A DNA stretch of 64,000 nt from Pseudomonas putida (GTDB lineage Bacteria > Pseudomonadota > Gammaproteobacteria > Pseudomonadales > Pseudomonadaceae), in contig NZ_CP018846.1 in the NCBI RefSeq assembly GCF_002025705.1, forward strand, positions 4,827,501 to 4,891,500. The letters run 5' to 3'. Shown here piece by piece: positions 32,480 to 46,200 of the stretch. The notes under the pieces are model-generated. The model was not told the origin of the DNA and did no database searches. It saw nothing but the letters and a program-made list of their open reading frames with translations. The first letter of the stretch is position 1. Each line of letters opens with the position of its first letter. The translations under genes and the position numbers were made by a program.

Positions 32480-34033
32480 ATGACTACAAAGCCATTGCTC
32501 ACTACCTTGCTGCCGCTGGTCAGCGACCTGTCCCGCGATCTGCCCGATCAGGAGCGCTACCGCCGCTTGCTGCAGGCCATGCGCGGGCTGCTGCCCTGCG
32601 ATGCCGCGGCGCTGCTGCGCCTGGATGGCGAATGGCTGGTGCCGTTGGCCGTCGATGGGCTTTCGCCCGACACCCTTGGCCGTCGCTTCAAGGTCAGCGA
32701 GCACCCGCGCTTCCAGATCCTGCTCAGCCGCCCGGAACCGACACGCTTTGCCAGCGACTCCGAGCTGCCCGACCCTTACGATGGCCTGGTCAACGCCCCT
32801 GACGCCGACCTTGAAGTGCACGACTGCATGGGCTGCCCGCTGATGGTCGACGAGCGCCCATGGGGCCTGGTAACCCTCGACGCCCTCACCCCCGGCCAGT
32901 TCCAGAGCCTGGAGCTGGACGCCCTGCAGGCCTTCGCCAGCCTGGCCGCCGCCACCGTGACCGTGGCCGAGCGCATCGAGCACCTGGCCCTGCGCGCCGA
33001 GGACGAGCATCAGCGCGCCGAGGTGTACCGCCAGGCCAGTGGCCAGGACAAGGAACTGATCGGCCAGAGCCCGGCGCACAAACGGCTGCTGGAGGAAATC
33101 CGCCTGGTTGGCGGTAGCGACCTGACGGTATTGATCACCGGCGAGACCGGCGTCGGCAAGGAGTTGGTGGCCATGGCCCTGCACCAGGCCAGCAACCGCG
33201 CAAACAAGCCTTTGGTCAGCCTCAACTGCGCCGCCCTCCCCGATACCCTGGTGGAAAGCGAACTGTTTGGCCATGTGCGTGGTGCCTTCACCGGTGCTCA
33301 CGGCGAGCGCCGCGGCAAGTTCGAGCTGGCCAACGGCGGCACGCTGTTCCTCGATGAAGTGGGCGAATTGCCGTTGACCGTTCAAGCCAAGCTGTTACGT
33401 GTACTGCAGAGTGGCCAGCTGCAACGCCTGGGCTCTGACCGCGAACACCGCGTCGATGTACGTCTGATCGCTGCCACCAACCGCGACCTGGCCGCCGAGG
33501 TACGGGAAGGCAACTACCGCGCCGACTTTTACCATCGCCTGAGCGTATACCCGCTACAGGTACCACCATTACGCGAACGTGGGCGTGATGTGGTACTTCT
33601 TGCCGGTTACTTCCTCGAACAGAACCGATCACGCCTTGGTTTGAACAGCCTTCGGCTGAGCAGCGACGCGCAGGCAGCACTGCTGGCATATGACTGGCCG
33701 GGTAACGTGCGCGAGCTCGAACACTTGATCGGTCGCTCGGCCCTCAAGGCCATGGGCCAGCACCCGGAGCGCCCACGGATCCTGACCCTGGAAGCCAGCG
33801 ACCTCGACCTGCGCGCCGCTCAGCCTGCAACAGTTGCCGCCCAGGCTGATGCCACACTGGCCACAGCGCCCATGCCTGCGGGTGGCCTGCGCGAAGCCGT
33901 GGACGATTACCAACGCCAGGTGATCGATACCTGCCTGCAACGCCACCAGGAAAACTGGGCAGCAGCGGCCCGCGAGCTCGGCCTGGACCGTGCCAACCTG
34001 AGTCGCCTGGCTCGTCGCCTGGGGCTTCGCTGA
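32480..34033 (+). CDS. norR: NorR/FhpR, NO-responsive sigma-54-dependent activator
   Basis: 517 residues with ribosome site AGGAG. The N-terminal GAF domain (to about residue 180) would sense NO with a non-heme iron; HDCMGCPLMVDERPWG lies in it. The AAA+ domain follows, with Walker A GETGVGKELV, the sigma-54 contact loop GAFTGA at residues 268-273, Walker B GGTLFLDEVGELP and the sensor region VRLIAATNRDL. A C-terminal Fis-type HTH is at about residues 480-517 (NWAAAARELGLDRANLSRLA). It is divergent from hmp with 155 bp between, containing the matching promoter and site. Confidence 0.96.
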   Translation: MTTKPLLTTLLPLVSDLSRDLPDQERYRRLLQAMRGLLPCDAAALLRLDGEWLVPLAVDGLSPDTLGRRFKVSEHPRFQILLSRPEPTRFASDSELPDPYDGLVNAPDADLEVHDCMGCPLMVDERPWGLVTLDALTPGQFQSLELDALQAFASLAAATVTVAERIEHLALRAEDEHQRAEVYRQASGQDKELIGQSPAHKRLLEEIRLVGGSDLTVLITGETGVGKELVAMALHQASNRANKPLVSLNCAALPDTLVESELFGHVRGAFTGAHGERRGKFELANGGTLFLDEVGELPLTVQAKLLRVLQSGQLQRLGSDREHRVDVRLIAATNRDLAAEVREGNYRADFYHRLSVYPLQVPPLRERGRDVVLLAGYFLEQNRSRLGLNSLRLSSDAQAALLAYDWPGNVRELEHLIGRSALKAMGQHPERPRILTLEASDLDLRAAQPATVAAQADATLATAPMPAGGLREAVDDYQRQVIDTCLQRHQENWAAAARELGLDRANLSRLARRLGLR

Positions 34034-34087
34034 GCCACATTTACTAAAGGACTATCCGTAAAGCCATCTGGTGGCAATCTGCTGGGC

Positions 34088-34097
34088 TGCTATATCT
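34088..34097 (+). promoter_or_regulatory. Candidate RpoS-type -10 element of lapF
   Basis: TGCTATATCT, close to the stationary-phase consensus with its extended TGC and CTATA core, 130 bases before the lapF ATG. lapF of P. putida is reported to depend on RpoS, so the match is meaningful but unproven. Confidence 0.4.
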
Positions 34098-34227
34098 CCC
34101 TAATCTCCGGTTACGCGGCTGTTTCTCGGCCACGCTGCGCGCGAAACGTTCCGTCAGACGGCCGAGTTGCGCCAGCCAAGGATCACGAAAGTCGATCCCG
34201 CGTAGCGAAAACCAGCAGGGAGCACAC

Positions 34228-37200
34228 ATGGACAACATCGTCGTCGCCGACAAGCAATCCGCCGTAGCCACCCAGAATGCCTGGGGCAACATCACCCTCA
34301 ACAGCCCAGGCGTCGTGCAGATGCCCGTCGCCCCCGACCAGGTGGCGACCGTCACCCGGCGTGGTCAGGACCTGATCGTCACGCTCAAATCCGGAGAAAA
34401 GGTTACCGTCGGCAACTTCTTTGCCGTGGACCAGGCAGGTGTTGGCAGCGACATGGTTTTCGTCGGCGAAGACGGCACCCTGTGGCACGCCAACTATGAC
34501 ACGACGGCTTTCACCGGCTTCACCTTCGACGAAGTGGCCTCGCTTGACGAGCTGGTGGCCGGCATCGGTGTCGCCGGCGCCGGAACCTCGACCTTTGCAA
34601 TCGCCGGCCTCAGCCTGCTGGGTGTTGGCGGCGTGGCAGCAGCTGCAAACAACAGCGGTGGCAGTGGTGGCGGTGGCGGTGGCGGCAGCGAGCCGGGCGA
34701 CACCACGCCACCGGCCACGCCCATCGACCTGCTGGTTTCGCCTGATGGCCTGCGCCTGAGCGGCCGTGGCGAAGCGGGCGCCAGGGTGAATGTGTTCGAT
34801 TCCGCAGGCAACCTGATCGGCACCGGCACGGTGAATGCCGATGGCAGCTTCGATGTCGCCCTCAATACCCCACAGGCCAATGGCGAAAACCTCGGCGTCT
34901 CGCTGACCGACGCGGCAGGCAACACCTCGCAGTCTGGTGCAGTCACCGCGCCGGATATCACTGCGCCGACAGCACCGACGGATCTGGCGATCAACGAGCA
35001 AGGCAACACCCTCACCGGCCGCGCCGAGCCGGGCTCCACCGTGCAGGTGCGCGGTGCCGACGGCACCGTTCTGGGAAGTGCCGTAGCCGGTGCCGACGGC
35101 CAGTTCAGCGTCACCTTGCAGCCGCCGCAGACCGACGGCCAGGCCTTGCAAGTAACAGCCACCGACGCTGCCGGCAACGCCTCCGGCGCCACTGCCATCA
35201 CCGCTCCGGATGACGGCGTCGGCAACCCGCCCGATACCACGCCACCAGATGCCCCGACCGGCCTGGCGATCGGCCAGGCCGGCCAGCAACTCACAGGCCG
35301 CGGCGAACCCGGCACCACCGTGCAAGTGCGCGATGCAGCCGGCAACCTGATCGGTAGCGGCGTAGTCGGTGCCGATGGCAACTTCGACGTCACCCTGACC
35401 CCGGCCCAGGCCAACGGTGAAGCACTGGACGTTCGCCTGGTCGACGCCGCAGGCAACATCTCCCCGCCCCTGCAGTTCGACGCCCCGGACATCACCCCAC
35501 CGGCCGCACCAGCCAACCTTGCCGTCAGCCCCGACGGTACCGTGGTCACGGGCCGCGCCGAGCCTGGCAGTACCGTGCGCGTGCTGGCGGCCGATGGCAC
35601 CACGGTGCTCGGCAGCGTCGTGGTCGGCATGTCCGGTGAGTTCAGCATCACCCTCGCTCCACCTCAAGTTGACGGGGAGCAGCTGCAGGTCACAGCAACC
35701 GATGCTGCCGGAAACACCTCCACCGCCGGCAGTGTCACCGCCCCGGATGTCGATACCGGCGGCGGTGACACAACCCCACCGCAGCCCGCCAGCGGCCTGG
35801 TCATCAGTGGCGATGGCCGTACTGTTTCGGGCCGTGGCGAGGTTGGCGCCACGGTCACCGTGCTCAACGATCAAGGCCAGGTAATAGGCACCGGCACCGT
35901 CCAGCCGGACGGCAGTTTCACCTTGCAACTGACCTCGCCAGTGACCGATGGCTCGGCGCTGCAGGTCACCCTGACCGATGCAGCTGGCAACGTCTCGACA
36001 TCAAGCCCGCTGACAGCCCCTGATCTGCAGGCCCCGGGGCAACCCACCGAGCTCTCTCTGAGCAATGGCGTAACGCTCACCGGCAGAGGCGAGCCCGGCG
36101 CCCGGGTCGAAGTGCGCGACACCGACGGCAACCTGATCGGCAGGGGCATCGTCGGCCCGGATGGCAGCTTCAGCCTCACCCTCAACCCGGCGCAGGCCGA
36201 TGGCGAGCACCTGGCCATCAGCGTCACCGATGCCGCCGGCAATACCTCTGCGCCGCTTGAGTTCACCGTACCGGACACCACTGCGCCGGCGCTCATCAGC
36301 AACGTCATAGTGGGCGCTGGCAGCCTGGTCATCAGTGGCCGCGGCGAACCGGGCGCCACGGTAGAAGTGCACGGTGCGAACGGTGCCGTCATCGGCACTG
36401 GCGTGGTATCAGCCAACGGCACCTTCCTGGTCAACCTCGACGGCCCGGTCAGCGCCGGTGAATCCATCGTACTGGTGCAGACCGACGCCGCCGGCAACCC
36501 TTCGCAACCTCTCACCGTCATTGTCCCCAACGCTGCCGTACCGGAAGGCCCTGGTGGGCTGGTGCTGGCCGCTGACGGCGCGTCCATCAGCGGCACCGCC
36601 CCGGTGGGCAGCCGGGTGGAAGTGCACGATGCCAACGGCACGGTGATCGGCAGCGTGCAGGTGGGCAACGATGGCACCTTCACCATCACCCTCAACCCGG
36701 CCCAGGCCAATGGCGAACTGCTCGACGTGGTGGCCATCGACGCCAATGGCAACAGTTCATTGCCGGCCCAGATCCTTGCACCGGACATCACCCCGCCGAA
36801 CCAAGCCAGCGACCTGCACCTGGGGGCCGACGGCGTGACCTTGACCGGTCGTGGCGAGGCCGGTGCCACGGTGCAGGTCACCAACGCCCGCGGTGACGTG
36901 CTGGGCACTGGCGTGGTCGGTGCCAATGGCACCTTCACCATTACCCTCAATTCGCCACAAACCGATGGCCAGCAACTTGACGTAGTACTGCGTGACGCTG
37001 CCGGCAACAGTTCTACCGCCACCATCACTGCGCCCGACCTGGACGGCCCGCTGCAACCTGCCGGGCTGGCCGTCGACAGCACTGGCCTGCACCTGACCGG
37101 CCAGGGCCAGGCTGGGTCGATCGTCACCGTACGCGCGGCGGACGGCACCGTGCTGGGCACCACCACCGTCAGTGCCGACGGGCGTTTCGACGTCACCCTC

Positions 37201-40200
37201 AACCAGCCACAGCGCAATGGTGAAAGCCTGTCGGTCGAAGCCACCGACAGCCAGGGCAACAGCGCCGGGCCGGTCACTTTCACCGCACCCGACACCACCC
37301 CACCGCAAACCGTCGGCACACCGATTATCGACGGCACTGGCACCACAGTCAGCGGCACCGGGGAACCTGGCGCCACCGTTACCGTACGCGGCCCCGATGG
37401 CAGCGTCCTCGGCACCGCCGTTGTGGGCGGCAATGGCAACTTCGAAGTCACCCTCGCCACACCGCAGACCAACGGCCAGGCGCTTACGGTCGAGCAACGC
37501 GACCCTACCGGCAACATTTCGGCCGCCGTCGATCTGCCAGCGCCCGACAGCACACCGCCGGCCATCACCAGCGACCTGGCGTTGTCCAGCAACGGTACGC
37601 AACTTACCGGCAATGGCGAGCCCGGCGCGCAGGTACAGGTCACCGGCGCCGGCGGTGTCGTCCTCGGCACCGCCACGGTGGAAGCCGATGGCAGCTTCCG
37701 CGTGACCATCGACCCACCGCAGCTCAACGGCCAGACCCTGACCGTGATCCAGACTGACGGCGGCGGCAACCCCTCCCCGGCCAACACCGTGACCGCCAAC
37801 GACCTCGAAGCACCTGCGCCGGCACATGACCTTGGTTTGAGCGCCAATGGCAGCGTGCTCACGGGTCAAGGTGAGCCCGGCGCCACCGTGCAAGTGCGCG
37901 ATTCGGCCGGGCAACTGCTCGGTGATGGCGTCGTTGATGGGGACGGCAACTTCAGCATCACGCTGTCGCCAGCGCAGACCAGCGGCGAAACCGTGTCGGT
38001 CCTGCTTATCGACGCCGCCGGCAACATCTCGCCTTCGGCGCCCTTCACCGCTGACGATACCAGCGGCCCGGCCGCCCCGGGCAACGTGCAGGTGAGTGCC
38101 AACGGCACGCTTGTGCAAGGTACCGGCGAAGCCGGCGCGACCGTGGAGGTGCGCAACGCTGCAGGCGATCTGCTGGGCAGCGTGGTGGTGCCGGCCAACG
38201 GCACCTTCAGTGTGGCATTGAACCCACCGCAATTGGACGGCCAGACCCTCGACATAACCCAGACCGACACGCACGGCATAGCCTCCGGCGTCACCCAGGC
38301 CACCGCACCGGACCTGACTCCGCCCGCGCAGCCTACGGACCTGGCAATCACCCCCGATGGCCTGGCGCTCACAGGCAACGCACCTGGCGCAGCTTCGGTC
38401 ACCGTGATCAGCGCGACTGGCGTCGAAACCACTGTGGCGGTCAACTCCGACGGCAGTTTCAGCGTGCCGCTGGCGCCCGCCCTGCTCAACGGCGAGACGG
38501 TGACCGTGGTGGTTACCGATGCTGCGGGCAACGGCACCGAGCCGACCATCGTCAGCGCAATAGACAGCACACCACCCGCACCGGCCACGGGCGTCGCCGT
38601 CAGCCCCGATGGCGGCACCATCAGCGGCACCGCCGAACCCGGCACCACGATCATCGTGCGCGACGGCAGTACCGAGCTGGGTACTGCCACGGTCGGCCCA
38701 GACGGGACATTCGTGGTCCAGGTCACCCCGCCGTTGGCTTCTGGCGACAGCGTGCAGCTGGTGGTCCATGACAGCGGCAACAACGAAACCGCCATCACCG
38801 TGAACGGCCCCAGTGGCAGCGAGCTCGCCGCGCCGAGCAACCTTGCCATCAGCGCCGACGGCTTCCAGCTGATTGGTCAAGGCACCGTTGGCTCACTGAT
38901 CACTGTCACTTCCGGCGGCACCACGTTGGGCACTGGCACGGTTGGCAGCGACGGTTTCTTCCGCATCTTCTTCGCCAATGCCCAGCTCAACGCACAGACC
39001 CTGAGCGTCAGTGCCCGCGCTTCGGCCGGCGGCAACCCGTCGGTGCCTGCCACCATCGTGGCGCCGGACACCACCCCACCCGACGCGCCAACCCAGCCTG
39101 TCATCAACCGCAGCGGCAGCACGGTCACCGGCCATGGCGAAGTGGGCGCGACCGTGACCGTGACCGATGCCAGTGGCACCGTCTTGGGTACAGGCATCGT
39201 GGGCAGCAACGGCCTGTTCAACGTTACCCTGGTGCCAGCGCAAACCAACGCACAGAACCTCACCATCACCCAGGCCGACGCTGCCGGTAACGTCTCGCTG
39301 GCGGCAACCGTGCAGGCCCCCGACCTGCAAGCCCCGGATGCCGCCACCGGCCTGAGCCTGAACAGCGCCGCCACCGTGGTCAGCGGCCAGGGCGAAGTAG
39401 GCGCATTGGTGACCGTACGCGATGCCAGTGGCGCCATCCTGGCCACCGGTACGGTCAACCAGAGCGGCCAGTTCCAGATCACCCTGCCCAGCGCGCAAAC
39501 TACCGGCAGTGCGCTGCAGGTCACCCTCAGTGACGCTGCCGGCAACGTGTCCGGCCCGGCCAGCCTGGCAACCCCGGACCGCACGCCGCCAGCAGCAGTG
39601 AGCAACCTGCTGCTCAGTGCCGATGGCCGGCAATTGTCTGGCAGCGGTGAAATCGGCGCCACAGTGCAGGTACGCAACGCCGCCGGCACGGTGCTCGGCA
39701 CCGCCATCGTAGGCGCCGATGGCCGCTTCACCGTCACCTTCGACACCCCGCAAGCCACTGGGCAAGCCATTGGCGTAAGCCAGCTGGATGCCGCTGGCAA
39801 TGCCTCGCCGGCCGTGAACGTCGTCACACCGGACCTCACCCCGCCTGCCGCATTGACCAATGTCGTGCTCAACAACAATGGCGTGACCTTGACCGGCCTT
39901 GGCGAAGCCGGCGCCACCGTCACCGTACGCGGCCCGGACGGCACCATCATCGGCACCGGCCTGGTGGCTGCCAATGGCAGCTTTACCCTCTCGCTCACCA
40001 GCGCGCAGATCAATGCACAGCACCTGAGCGTGACCCAGACAGACGCCAGCAACAACACGTCGACCGCCGTCGCTGTCATCGCACCGGATCACACCCCACC
40101 GGCAGCACCCACTGCACTGGCGTTGGCGGCAACAGGCCTGCAACTGAACGGCAGTGCCGAGGCCGGTAGCACAGTCACCGTGCGCGACGCTGCAGGCAAT

Positions 40201-43200
40201 GTGCTTGGCACCGCCGTGGCCAACGCCAACGGCACCTTCCAGGTCACCCTGAGCAGTGCCCAGACCAACGGCCAGACCTTGCAGGTCACGGCCACCGATG
40301 CGGCAGGCAACGTATCGCCCGCCGCGCCCTACACGGCTGCCGACACCACACCACCGGCGGCAGTCGCCAACCTGGCAGTGTCGCCCGATGGCACCACCCT
40401 GACGGGCACTGGCGAAGCCGGTGCCACCGTCACTGTTCGCGCACCAGGCGGCTCTTCGCTGGGCACCGCCACGGTGGGCAGCGACGGGCGCTTCACAGTG
40501 ACACTTGCACCGGCCGCCACGACCGGCGAAAGCCTCAGCGTGGTGCAGACCGATGCGGCACAGAACGCCTCACCTGCACAAAGCGTCACCGCACCGGGCG
40601 AGCTGGCGCCAGACGCCCCTGGCAACCTGGTACTGTCCGCCGATGGCCTGGTAGTCACCGGCACCGCCGCGCTGGGCAGCACGGTCAACGTGTATGGCCC
40701 TGGCGGCGTGTTGCTGGGCTCCGCGCCGGTCGGCAACAACGGCACCTTTACCGTCAACCTCGGCAGTGCCCAGGCCAACGGTGAGCTGCTGCAGGTGAGC
40801 GCGGTAGGCACCGACGGCAGCGCCTCGCTGCCGGCCAGCCTGCAAGCGCCGGACACCACTGCGCCGCAACCCCTGAGCAACCTGACGTTGTCCAACGACG
40901 GCCTGGTGCTTACCGGCCGCGGCGAGCCAGGTGCCACGGTGACCGTGCTCGGCATTGGTGGGGCCGACCTGGGCACCGCCGTGGTCGGCGCCGATGGCAA
41001 CTTCAGCGTCAACCTCGCCACCGCGCAGGTCAACGGTGAACGACTCAGCGCCGCGCAGACAGACGCTGCCGGCAACGAATCCAACAGCGTCAACCTCACC
41101 GCGCCAGACATCACTGCACCGAATGCACCGGGCAACCTGGCGTTTGCCGCTGGCGGCAGCCTGCTCAACGGGACCGGCGAAGCCAATGCCACCGTAAAAG
41201 TCGTCGCTGCCGACGGCACCGTGCTGGGCACCGCCACGGTGATGAGCAACGGCAGTTTCCAGGTCACCCTCAACCCGCCACAGGCCAACGGCCAGGCCTT
41301 GCAAGTGGTGCTGACCGATGCCGCCGGCAACCAGTCCAACGCCACCAGCATCGCCGCGCCTGACACCACGCCACCGGCTGCGCCCACCGAACTGGCCATC
41401 GCCAGCGATGGTGCGACCATTACCGGGCGTGGCGAGGCCGGTGCCACGGTGACCGTGACCAACCCGGCCGGCCAGCAGATCGGCACGGCCCTGGTCGACG
41501 CCAGCGGCCACTTCACCCTGACCCTCAACCCAGCCCTGGGCAACGCCGAGCTGCTCAGCCTCACCCAGACCGACGCTGCCGGCAACGTGTCGGCAACAGC
41601 CACGCTGCAAACCCCGGACTTCACCCCGCCAGACATCCTCACCAACGTGGCCATCCATGCCGACGGCAGTGTGGTCAGTGGCCGCGGTGAGCCCGGTGCG
41701 ACAGTCACCGTGAACAACGCTGCGGGTGTGCAACTGGGCACCACCACGGTGCTCGCCGACGGTAGCTTCCGCGTCGAGCTCACCCCTGCGCAGATCAACC
41801 AGCAGGTGCTGTCGGTGCAACAGGCCGACCCACCCGGCAACATCAGCCAGCCAGTCACAGTCAATGCTCCAGACCTGACGCCGCCTGATGCGGCCCTCGG
41901 CCTGCGGCTCAACGCGGCCGGCGACCAGCTCGGCGGTACCGGTGAAGCCGGCAGCACCGTGCGCGTGTTCGCCGGCACTACCGAGATCGGCACGGCCACG
42001 GTGGGAGCGAACGGTACCTTCGTGGTCAACCTGAGCTCGGCGCAGCTCAACGGCCAGCTATTGCACGTGACCCTGACCGATGCCAGTGGCAACGTCTCGC
42101 CGATCAGTTCGGTGACCGCCATCGACATCACACCGCCGGCCACCGTGGTCGCCAGTCTCAACGCCAGCGGTACGCAACTGATCGGTACCGGTGAGGCTGG
42201 CGCGCACGTCACCGTGATGGATAGCAAGGGCAACCTGATCGGCCAGGGCACCATCGACCCCGACGGTGCCTTCGTGCTCAATCTGAGCTCCGCGCAGATC
42301 AACGGCCAGGTGTTGACGGTGATCGCCCAGGACGCCACCGGCAACCCGTCCGCACCGCTGCAACTGACCGCATCCGACCTGACTCCGCCAGCGCAGCCCA
42401 GCAACCTTAGCCTCACCGGCAACGGCACGCTGCTGTCCGGCACGGCTGAAGCGGGTAGCGTGATCACCGTGCGCAACCCTGCCGGCACCGTGGTCGGCAC
42501 CGTCACGGTACCAGCAGGCGGCGAATTCACCGTCACCCTGAGCCCGGCGCAGAACAATGGCCAGTTGCTGACTGTGGTTTCCACCGACAGCGCTCTCAAC
42601 ACCTCGCTGCCGGCCGAATACCAGACCACCGACACCTCACCGCCCGGCGCCGTCACCAACCTGGCCATCAACACCGACTACAACGTGCTCACCGGGCGTG
42701 GTGAAGCCGGCGCGACCGTAACCATCAGCTTCGGCGGCCAGGTGATTGGTACCGGCCTGGTCAACAGCGGCGGCAATTTCTCGATCACCCTGTCACCGGC
42801 ACCCGGTTCGGCGGCCACCCTGGCAGTGACCCAGACCGATGCCGCCAGCAATACCTCAGCGGTGGCGAGCTTTGTCACACCGCTGGTGCCACCACCGGAG
42901 CCACCCTTCAATGTGGTACTGGCTGGCAACGGCCTGACCCTGACGGGTACCGCTGCCACCGGCTCGTCGATCCGCGTCTACGACGCCGCTGGCAACCTGA
43001 TCGGCAGCGGTTCGGCCAATATCGGCACCGGTAGTTTCTCGATCACCTTGAACAGCGCACAGCTCAACGGCCAGCACCTGTCCGTGACGTCGGTGTCGCT
43101 GCTCGGTGGCGAATCGCAACCGGTGTTCATCACCGCAACCGATATCACCCCGCCGGCCAACCCGCTGGTCACCGGGCTGTCGGCCAACGGCCTGTTGCTG

Positions 43201-46200
43201 ACAGGTACCGGTGAAGCCGGTGCCACGGTGACCGTGCGCGATGCCAGTGGCAACGTGCTTGGCAGCGGACTGGTCAACGGTGCAGGCGAGTTCAGCATCA
43301 ACCTCAACGGTGCCCAGCTCAACGGCCAGGTGCTGAGCCTGAGCCAGACCGATGCCGCACTGAACGTGTCTGGCACCACCAATTACACGGCGCCGGACAC
43401 CCAGGCCCCGCTGGCGCCGACCAACCTGGTCATCAACGGCGCCGGCACCGTGCTCACCGGTAACGGCGAGCCGGGTGCGACCGTGACCGTGCAAGGCCCA
43501 GGCGGCGCCCTCGGCAGCGCCATCGTCCAGCCCAACGGCACCTTCAGCATCACCCTGACCAGCGTACAGAACGATGGCCAGGCACTCGTGGTGCGCCAGT
43601 CCGACGCGGCTGGCAACCAGTCCGGCAGCACCGGCATCACAGCACCGGACACCACCCCGCCGACCGCGCCAGTGGCCGCCATCAATGCCAACGGCACTTC
43701 GGTCAGCGGCTCGGGCCAGATCGGCAGCACGGTGACCGTACGCAACAGTGCCGGCACCGTCCTTGGCACTGCCACGGTAGGCAGCAACGGCCAGTACGTG
43801 GTCAGCCTGAGCACCGCGCAAATCAACTTCCAGGCGCTGAGCGTCACCCTCACCGATGCCGCCGGCAACACCTCCACAGCCACCGCCCTGACCGCCCCGG
43901 ACCTGACCCCGCCGGCCAACGCCAGCAACCTGGTGATCAGCAGCGACGGCACTACCCTCACCGGCACCGGCGAGGTCGGCGCCACGGTGACTGTGCGCAG
44001 TGCCGGCGGCACCGTACTGCAGACTGCCGTGGTGCAGGCGAACGGCACCTTCACCGTCACCCTGAGCCCGGCCCAGGATAACGGCCAGGTGCTGTCGGTG
44101 ACCCTGACCGACCCACGCAACAACGTCTCCGGCAACGTCAGCATCACTGCACCGGACGTCGACGCCAACGCCCCGGTAATCGCCAGCAACAACCTGGCCA
44201 CGGCCACCGTCAACCTGGCGCCCGTCACCGCCACCACCACTTACACCGACAGCTTCACCACCCTGTTGTCGGGCTTCAGCAAGACCTACACCTGGACGGT
44301 GGCGGCCGGCACCACGGTCGACCCGACCCTGACACTGACCACCAACAGCGTGCTGGCGCTGCTCAACAACTCCACCTTCACCCTGCAGGTGAAGAACGCC
44401 GCCGGCGCCTGGGTGACCATCGCCACCGGCAACACCCAAGGGCTGCTCGACCTGATCGTGCTGCCGCTGGGGCTGCAGGTCGACATTGGCAAGCTGCAGG
44501 CCGGCGACTACCGCTTGACCGTGGCCAGCGGCGGCATCGGCCTGGTGACCCAGGTCACCACCAACCTGGACATCGAGGCCACCAGCCTTACCCAGTTCAC
44601 CGGCACCGGCACCGCCACTTCGGGTAACGTGATCACCGACCCTGGCACCAATGGCGTGGTCGACTCCCTCGGCCCGGACAGCGGCGCCGTGTTGAAGGTG
44701 CTGATCAACGGTACCTACGTGACGGCGGCCAGCGGTGCGGGCACCACGGTGCAGGGCCAGTACGGCACCTTGGTGATCCATGCCGACGGCAGTTACACGT
44801 ACACGCCCAGCGGCAGCCCGTCGAGCGTCGGCAAGGTCGATGTGTTCAGTTACGAGTTGGTGCACCCGAACGGGCTGACTGCCACCGCCAATCTCTACGT
44901 GCGCATCGACAGCCCGCAGGCCACGGAGATCTGGAACGACGGCAACCTGGGCGCGCCGGCCACCGTGGTGGATGCGGTCAATGACGTCGACAGCAGCCAT
45001 GTCACCCTGGCCAACCGGGTCGACAGCAGCAGCGCCACCCTTGGCTCGCTGAGCCTGCCGCTGATCGGCTCGCGCTCGGCCACCTACACCACCACGGTGG
45101 CCGCCGACACCACGGCCAACCTGCAAGTGGTGGTCAACTCCACCAACCTGCTGGGCCTGCTCAACGGCACGACCATCCAGCTGCTCAAACTCAACCCGGC
45201 CACCGGCCAGTACGTGCTGGTGGAAACGGTCAACGGCGGCTCGCTGATCAGCCTGCTCGGAGGCGGTGCTGGCTATACCTTCCAGAATCAGGGCGCGGGC
45301 ACTTACCACATCGTGGTCAGCGCCGGCGGCATCGGCCTGGCCAGCTCGATCACCACCAGCCTCAACACCACCACCACGCACCTCACCGAGTTCGTGGTCA
45401 GCAGCGCCACGGTGGCCAGCGGCAACCTGATCACCGACCCTGCCGGTACCGACAACCTGGGCTCGGCACTGACCGTGCTGAGTGTGCTGACAGCCGCCAA
45501 CACCTTCACTATCCCTGGCTACAACGGAGTCAGCGTGGCCGGTACCTATGGCACGCTGCTGGTGCACGCGGACGGCAGCTACACCTACACCCTCAACAGC
45601 GGGCTGACCTCGGCGGTGATCGGCCAGCACGATACCTTCACCTACGAACTGACCCACCCCAACGGCACCACCGACACCGCCACGCTCACCGTCAACCTGG
45701 ACAACGCCGCCAGCATCACCACGTTCTCCGCACTGGTGGCCGACACCGCTGACGACAGCGTGACGCTGGCCAGTGTCGCCGCCACCGCGTCCAGCGAAGT
45801 GCTCGCCGGCACCGATGGCAACGACCACCTGGTCGGCAGCCACGGCGGGCACATCACCCTGGAGGGCGGCGCTGGCAACGACATCCTCGAAGTGGTCGAC
45901 CAGAATTTCGCCAGCGTCGATGGCGGCACCGGTACCGACACCCTGCTGTGGGGCGGTGGCGATACCAGCATCGACCTGGGCACCCTGGCCGAACGTATCC
46001 ACAACATCGAGGTGATCGACCTCAACCACACCAGTGCGGTGGCGCTGACCCTCAACCTGGCAGACGTGGTGGCAATCACCGAAACCGGCAACGACACGCT
46101 GATCATCAAGGGGGATGACAAAGACTCGGTGCACATGACAGACAACTGGGCCCTGGTCGGAAACCAAACTGTCGATGGCATCGACTATAACCAATACACG

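Noticed and set aside
34699..44154. Regularly spaced repeats considered as a CRISPR or satellite array
   Set aside because: The period is about 255 bases, fully in frame, and variation follows protein conservation; there are no short identical repeats with unique spacers.
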